In this document: piece by piece, positions 60,546-64,000 of the stretch | How the letters are laid out: each line of letters opens with the position of its first letter | How positions within the stretch are numbered: position 1 is the stretch's first letter | Assembly (NCBI RefSeq): GCF_014648915.1 | Contig: NZ_BMSA01000034.1 | Coordinates: 1-64,000 of the forward strand | DNA length: 64,000 nt | Direction of reading: 5' to 3' | Source of the DNA: Streptomyces phaeofaciens | GTDB lineage: Bacteria; Actinomycetota; Actinomycetes; Streptomycetales; Streptomycetaceae | Notes under the pieces: model-generated | The model's input: only the letters and a program-made list of their open reading frames with translations | The model's database searches: none | What the model was told of the DNA's origin: nothing | Program-made: the position numbers and the translations under genes

Positions 60546-61385
60546 ATGAGCCGTCACCGAAGCCCACCGCGCAGGACGCCGTGGATCGTGGGTGGGGCAG
60601 CCGTCCTCGTGGCGGGTGGCGTGGGCATCTGGGCGCTCACGGCGTCGGACGACGGCACCCCGCGACCGGCGCCGTCGGCCTCGAGCGACCTGTCCTTGCC
60701 CACGCCCTCACTGCCCCCACTGCCCTCCGCGACGGCTGAGCCGGAGACCTCCAGTACGGCGCGGCCGCCTTCCCCCACGGAGGCTCCGGCCCCTCTGCCG
60801 ACCACACGGGCCCCCCAAACGGCTCCACGGGCCTCGCAGCCGGCTCCGCGGGCCTCGCAACCGGTTCCGCCGGCCTCCCGGCCGACGTCGACGGCCGGGC
60901 ACGCCGTGCGTCCCGGCGACCATGCGGCAGGCACGCGCGTCCCCTCCACCCCGCACGCGTCACCTTCCCTCGCTCCGCGGAAGCACTCGGCGCCGGCGGA
61001 GTCCGCAAGGCCCGCACGGCCACCGCGGCCGGCGCACACGGCGACAGCCGTGCCTTCGTTCACCGCGAAACCACAGCCGCGACCGACGCCTACGGTGTCC
61101 GCACCACCTTCGATCCTGACTCCGCCCCCGCCCCCGCCCCCGCCCCCGCCCCGGACTCGGACCCCGGCTCCGACTCGGCCGCCGACGACCGGAAACGGCC
61201 AGGCGACGGTCTGGTACACGTCACCTGTCGCTCAGGCCGCCGCCCAGCGCATGGCAGCCTCCGGGACGGTCGGTGACCCGGCGTGCTCGATGTCGGCTCT
61301 GGGCGACCCCGACCCGCAGCTGGTCCCGCACGTCAGCCGTATCGGCATCGGTACATATCAGGGCTATTGGTGCCTGATCTGGTAG
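60546..61385 (+). CDS. Membrane-anchored proline/serine/threonine-rich extracellular protein
   Basis: 279 residues from ATG 60546. A short basic cytoplasmic segment precedes a single membrane span (WIVGGAAVLVAGGVGIWALTA). About 190 residues of Pro/Ser/Thr/Ala-rich stalk follow, with near-repeats (RASQPAPRASQPVPPASRP) and ten consecutive prolines. A small C-terminal domain of about 60 residues has two Cys (DPACSMSALGDPDPQ and GYWCLIW). The stalk is an obvious target for O-mannosylation by a Pmt such as the one at 13472, but this is inference. Function of the C-terminal domain is unknown. Confidence 0.8.
   Translation: MSRHRSPPRRTPWIVGGAAVLVAGGVGIWALTASDDGTPRPAPSASSDLSLPTPSLPPLPSATAEPETSSTARPPSPTEAPAPLPTTRAPQTAPRASQPAPRASQPVPPASRPTSTAGHAVRPGDHAAGTRVPSTPHASPSLAPRKHSAPAESARPARPPRPAHTATAVPSFTAKPQPRPTPTVSAPPSILTPPPPPPPPPPRTRTPAPTRPPTTGNGQATVWYTSPVAQAAAQRMAASGTVGDPACSMSALGDPDPQLVPHVSRIGIGTYQGYWCLIW
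61124..61153. repeat. Hexanucleotide GCCCCC repeat encoding polyproline
   Basis: Four perfect GCCCCC units followed by a partial one. They read as alternating CCG and CCC codons, giving ten consecutive prolines. A slippage-prone tract whose copy number may vary in units of two residues without changing the frame. Confidence 0.85.
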
Positions 61386-61423
61386 GCATCGCCAGGGGCG
61401 AGTCTGCCTGTCGGGGAAAAGGG

Positions 61424-61454
61424 TTGGACGACGTGATGTGCGGGCTTGTAGCTT
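61424..61454 (+). promoter_or_regulatory. Candidate promoter of the leader-peptide/hydrolase-fold unit
   Basis: TTGGAC (61424-61429) with TTGTAG (61446-61451, 16-bp spacer) or TAGCTT (61449-61454, 19-bp spacer). A short A-tract (GGGGAAAAG) lies just upstream of the -35. Transcription from here would give a leader of about 30 nt before the small ORF. Confidence 0.45.
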
Positions 61455-61491
61455 GCGACCGACCGTGACGCCGCCCGAGGAGGTGAGACCC

Positions 61492-61545
61492 ATGAACGCT
61501 GTATCGACGTGGGTGCTCCCCCTTTCCGTCACGGCCGGCGATTGA
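61492..61545 (+). CDS. 17-codon leader peptide upstream of the alpha/beta-hydrolase-fold gene
   Basis: ATG 61492 is preceded by a very strong GAGGAGGTGAGACCC and encodes MNAVSTWVLPLSVTAGD, ending in TGA 55 bp before the next gene. The ribosome binding site is far better than most in the window, so the ORF is almost certainly translated. Codons 8-11 (GTGCTCCCCCTT) lie in a segment that can pair with RNA downstream of the ORF. This is the layout of a ribosome-stalling or attenuating leader. No repeated codon suggests amino-acid sensing. Confidence 0.6.
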   Translation: MNAVSTWVLPLSVTAGD

Positions 61546-61592
61546 CGTAGGTGTCGCCGGGAGCGCCTCGACAACTAGGCACTCCCGAAAGG
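61512..61592 (+). promoter_or_regulatory. Alternative hairpins between the leader ORF and the next gene (possible translational attenuator)
   Basis: The segment GGGAGCGCC (61559-61567) can pair with GGTGCTCCC inside the leader ORF (61512-61520; 9 bp with one G-T pair) or with GGCACTCCC downstream (61578-61586; 8 of 9). The second hairpin abuts GAAAGG (61587-61592), the ribosome binding site of the following gene. The two pairings exclude each other, so a ribosome held on the leader could switch the structure. Confidence 0.5.
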
Positions 61593-61600
61593 CAATACCC

Positions 61601-62365
61601 ATGCATTCTCTGCGGTTCACGGCCGAGTCGTCGTCCGACGGCATGGTCGAGCGCGACTTCGTCCTGGGCGAGGTCCCCGGCGTTCTCTGGTCGCCGGCCT
61701 CCGGCGCCGATCGCGCGCCTCTGATCCTGGTGGGCCACGACGGTGGCAAGCACAAGAAGCATCCGGCGATGACGGGCCGGGCACAGAGCTTCGTGAACGG
61801 CTGCGGCGCCCATGTCGCCGTCATCGACGCGCCCGGTCACGGCGACCGGCCGCGCACGGCATTCGACGAGCGGGTGAAAGCCGCGCTGGCCGAGGCGAGG
61901 GCGGCGGGCGAGCCGGTGGGCCCGATCGTCAGGCACCACAACGCGCGGGTGGCGGAGCTCGCCCTGCCCGAGTTCCGGGCGGCCCTGGACGCCCTCCAGG
62001 AACTCCCGGAGATCGGCACCGACGGTCCGGTCGGCTACTTCGGCATCCGCATGGGCACGTCCATCGGCGTACCGCTCGTGGCCGTCGAACCCCGGATCAC
62101 CGCCGCGGTCTTCGGACTGCACTGGCCCGACGACCTGGCCGAGAAGGCGAAGCAGGTCACCGTCCCGGTCGAGTTCGACATGCAGTGGGACGACGAGCAC
62201 ATCCCGCGCGAGGCCGGTCTCGCGCTGTTCGACGCCTTCGCCTCGCAGGAGAAGACGTTGCACGCCAACGCGGGCAGGCAGGGGGAGCTGCCCCGGTTCG
62301 AGGTCGACAGCGCGGTCCGGTTCTTCGCCCGGCACCTGGGCCGGGCGGCCACCTCGCAGGCCTGA
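61601..62365 (+). CDS. Alpha/beta-hydrolase-fold protein, apparently lacking catalytic Ser and His
   Basis: 254 residues from ATG 61601, with GAAAGG upstream. The fold is shown by PLILVGHDGGKHKKH (oxyanion region), VAVIDAPGHGDRPR, and a nucleophile-elbow-like GYFGIRMGTSIG. The elbow should read GxSxG, but Arg occupies the Ser position. The region LHANAGRQGELP has Gln where related proteins have the catalytic His. The acid-loop WDDEHIP is intact. It may therefore be a non-catalytic binding protein. Expression is probably controlled by the leader ORF and hairpins directly upstream. Confidence 0.78.
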   Translation: MHSLRFTAESSSDGMVERDFVLGEVPGVLWSPASGADRAPLILVGHDGGKHKKHPAMTGRAQSFVNGCGAHVAVIDAPGHGDRPRTAFDERVKAALAEARAAGEPVGPIVRHHNARVAELALPEFRAALDALQELPEIGTDGPVGYFGIRMGTSIGVPLVAVEPRITAAVFGLHWPDDLAEKAKQVTVPVEFDMQWDDEHIPREAGLALFDAFASQEKTLHANAGRQGELPRFEVDSAVRFFARHLGRAATSQA

Positions 62366-62422
62366 CCCGAGCGGTCGCGGCGTCCGGCCGATGAGCCGGA
62401 CGCCGCGACGTCGAGGAGGCGA

Positions 62423-62468
62423 GAAACGCCCGGCAGAAACGCCCGGCAGGAACGCCCGGCAGGAACGC
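62423..62468. repeat. Tandem 13-bp repeats before a terminator
   Basis: GAAACGCCCGGCA is repeated about three and a half times with 13-14 bp period (later copies lose one A). It occupies the spacer between two convergent genes; no function is evident. Confidence 0.7.
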
Positions 62469-62469
62469 A

Positions 62470-62500
62470 GGGAGGCCGCCGCGCGCAGCGGCGGCCTCCC
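62470..62500. terminator. Bidirectional terminator between the hydrolase-fold and acyltransferase genes
   Basis: A perfect 13-bp stem (62470-62482 with 62488-62500) with a 5-nt loop, 22 bp before the convergent stop codon. Confidence 0.8.
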
Positions 62501-62521
62501 TGACCACGGGCAGGCCGTCCG

Positions 62522-63799
62522 CTACTTGGCGCGTCGGGCCTTGCTCTTGCGCCCGTCGGGCCACAGGCGCGGCTTCCGCTTCGCCGCGATGTCCTCGATC
62601 CAGCCGGTCGCCAGGATCATGACTCCGATGAGGGGCCAGACCAGCAGCAGCATCCACACCATGTACGTGGAGTCGAGGGCGGCCGTGGCGCTCGGGTTCT
62701 CCATGAAGGGGAGGCCGTACGCCAGGTCGATGATCGGGACGGTGGCCATGATCAGCAGGTTGTGCCACAGGTAGATCGTGACGGCGCGGTTGTTGGAGAG
62801 CGTGACGAGCCTGTCCCAACGGGCCAGGCCGCGCGGCAGCTCCTGCCAGGAGGGCGAGTACAGGAGCAGGATGACCACGAACCCGAAGGACCAGGCCGCC
62901 TGGGCCATCGGGATGTCGTTGAGGTCCCAGCCGTCCGGCCCCAGGTGCCCCGAGGCCCACCACAGGCCGAAGGCCATGACGAGTGCGGAGCAGGAGACCG
63001 CGAGATAGCGGGGTACGCGCGCGAGCAGCCCGTCCTGGTGGGCGAAGCCCAGGACCCAGCAGCTGCCGTACATGACGAAGTCGGTGACCGCGTTGCCGGT
63101 CTCGCCGGGTATGGACACCAGGCCCGTACCCACCACGGCCGTCAGCGCCAGCGGCGCGAACAGCGTGACCCAGGGCGCCTTGCGGAACGCCCACAGCAGC
63201 AGGGGCGAGGCGAGCACGAACCACAGGTAGGCCCGCAGGTACCACAGCACGCCCGCCGCCTGCACCGCCCAGGTGTTCTCCAGCACGCCGGACTTGGAGC
63301 CGACGCTCCAGGGGAACGGAGGCGCACCGAGCGGGACGATGTAGTTGAGCAGTTCGACGACGCCCAGGGCGCCGCCGTGGTCCGGGTCGTCCAGCACATT
63401 CCAGCCGCCCGCGAACATCAGCGTGAGGACGACCGCGCCGAACACCCACAGCGGCGGCAGAAGCCGCCGGATGCGGCCCCGGATGACGCCCAGCGCCGGA
63501 CGCTTCAGCGAGCGCGCCATCAGCGAGCCGGCCAGGGCGAACATGACGCCCATGGACGGGAACAGCACGGTGAGCCAGGCCCAGCCGAACAGGTGGTAGA
63601 CGACGACGCGGACCAGGGCGATCGTGCGCAGCAGGTCGAGGTAGCGGTCGCGGCCCGGCTTCTTCGCGGCGGTCGCGCCCGTGGTCCCGTCCGCGGCGGG
63701 CGGCTCCGCGAGGGGCTGCGCGCTCCGCTGCCGGGGGACGCCGAACGCCGGTGTCCGCTCGGAACCCGCGCTCGTCCCGGTCGGGTGTCCCTGGGTCAT
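62522..63799 (-). CDS. Acyltransferase family 3 membrane protein
   Basis: 425 residues from ATG 63799. After about 50 disordered residues the acyltransferase-3 domain starts with RDRYLDLLRTIALVRVVVYH, containing the characteristic Arg and His, followed by roughly ten membrane spans (MFALAGSLMARS, YLWHNLLIMATVP near the end). Members acylate extracellular polysaccharides or lipids. Its ATG overlaps the stop of the upstream glycosyltransferase (ATGA), so it probably modifies the polymer or glycolipid that enzyme makes. Confidence 0.88.
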   Translation of the reverse strand: MTQGHPTGTSAGSERTPAFGVPRQRSAQPLAEPPAADGTTGATAAKKPGRDRYLDLLRTIALVRVVVYHLFGWAWLTVLFPSMGVMFALAGSLMARSLKRPALGVIRGRIRRLLPPLWVFGAVVLTLMFAGGWNVLDDPDHGGALGVVELLNYIVPLGAPPFPWSVGSKSGVLENTWAVQAAGVLWYLRAYLWFVLASPLLLWAFRKAPWVTLFAPLALTAVVGTGLVSIPGETGNAVTDFVMYGSCWVLGFAHQDGLLARVPRYLAVSCSALVMAFGLWWASGHLGPDGWDLNDIPMAQAAWSFGFVVILLLYSPSWQELPRGLARWDRLVTLSNNRAVTIYLWHNLLIMATVPIIDLAYGLPFMENPSATAALDSTYMVWMLLLVWPLIGVMILATGWIEDIAAKRKPRLWPDGRKSKARRAK

Positions 63800-64000
63800 G
63801 CGACGGGCCTCCGATCGTTGGTGCTGCCGGTGCGCTGACGCGGCACGGGGCCGCCCGGCGCCTCGACGACGCCGGTGCGGCGCAGTTTCTGCCAGCGCAG
63901 CCGGCCGCCGGTGAGGGCGGTGATCCAGGACTGGAGCAGGACGACGTACATCAGCTGGCGGTAGAGGATCTGCTGGAGGGGCAGCGAGATCAGGTGGGTC
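63796..64000 (-). CDS. C-terminal end of a membrane glycosyltransferase (GT2-like), cut by the window
   Basis: The last 67 codons of a minus-strand gene are visible: LISLPLQQILYRQLMYVVLLQSW, then a membrane-proximal segment ending RLRWQKLRRTG and a polar tail. This ending is typical of bacterial family 2 polysaccharide synthases/transferases with C-terminal membrane spans. The stop TGA (63798-63796) overlaps the acyltransferase start, implying translational coupling. Identification rests on a short segment. Confidence 0.6.
   Translation of the reverse strand, partial: THLISLPLQQILYRQLMYVVLLQSWITALTGGRLRWQKLRRTGVVEAPGGPVPRQRTGSTNDRRPVA

Noticed and set aside
1..64000. CRISPR array, prophage, insertion sequence or biosynthetic gene cluster
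   Set aside because: No regularly spaced repeats with unique spacers, no transposase or phage structural genes, and no polyketide, peptide-synthetase or RiPP core enzymes; the lone P450 and thioesterase are not enough.

Overview
The window is high-GC actinobacterial chromosome, almost certainly Streptomyces. GTG and TTG starts are common, stop/start overlaps (GTGA, ATGA, TTGA) are frequent, and the gene set includes mycothiol-dependent formaldehyde dehydrogenase, SpoIIE-type phosphatase, actinobacterial protein O-mannosyltransferase and a chitinase with a DasR-type operator. I see no prophage, insertion sequence, CRISPR array or biosynthetic cluster. Both ends cut through genes.

Region 1 (1-13.4 kb) is a glycan-utilisation locus. 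A secreted GH2 enzyme carrying discoidin domains diverges from a LacI regulator. The regulator is followed by a CUT1 sugar importer (binding lipoprotein and two permeases, no ATPase), a GH38 alpha-mannosidase and a LacZ-type GH2 beta-galactosidase. A perfect 40-bp palindrome of three abutting LacI-type boxes precedes the transporter, and one more box lies before the divergent GH2 gene. A terminator and a protein mannosyltransferase follow.

Region 2 (15.2-39.3 kb) is a nearly complete choline to glycine betaine to glycine catabolic island. It encodes glycine-betaine/choline uptake (ATPase, double permease, binding protein), BetA and BetB. A Rieske oxygenase with its own Rieske ferredoxin and FAD reductase would demethylate betaine. 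Dimethylglycine oxidase and sarcosine oxidase (with delta and alpha fused) complete the demethylations. One-carbon handling is covered by S-hydroxymethyl-mycothiol dehydrogenase plus an MBL-fold hydrolase for formaldehyde, and by FolD, PurU and a MetF-like protein for folates. An IclR regulator sits in the middle. A 17-bp dyad, GTTGCG-N5-CGCAAC, recurs upstream of most transcription units here and is the predicted operator of that regulator.

Region 3 (39.3-49.1 kb) holds mixed metabolic and secreted functions: DUF2071, a DasR-controlled GH18 chitinase, a small secreted protein, LysR regulator, thioesterase, P450, secreted phospholipase-C-like protein and DUF1269.

Region 4 (49.4-56.9 kb) has a PAS-GAF-SpoIIE phosphatase and then a tRNA-like RNA with its own promoter and a perfect 12-bp terminal helix but no usable anticodon loop. 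Next is a tightly coupled four-gene operon encoding leucine-rich-repeat, ankyrin, MoxR AAA+ ATPase and HEXXH/VWA proteins, which is the best candidate here for an undescribed protein system.

Region 5 (56.9-64 kb) has small secreted and membrane proteins, VOC and GYD proteins, a sirtuin and a proline-rich secreted protein. An alpha/beta-hydrolase-fold protein follows that appears to lack its catalytic Ser and His and is preceded by a 17-codon leader ORF with alternative hairpins. An acyltransferase coupled to a truncated glycosyltransferase ends the window.
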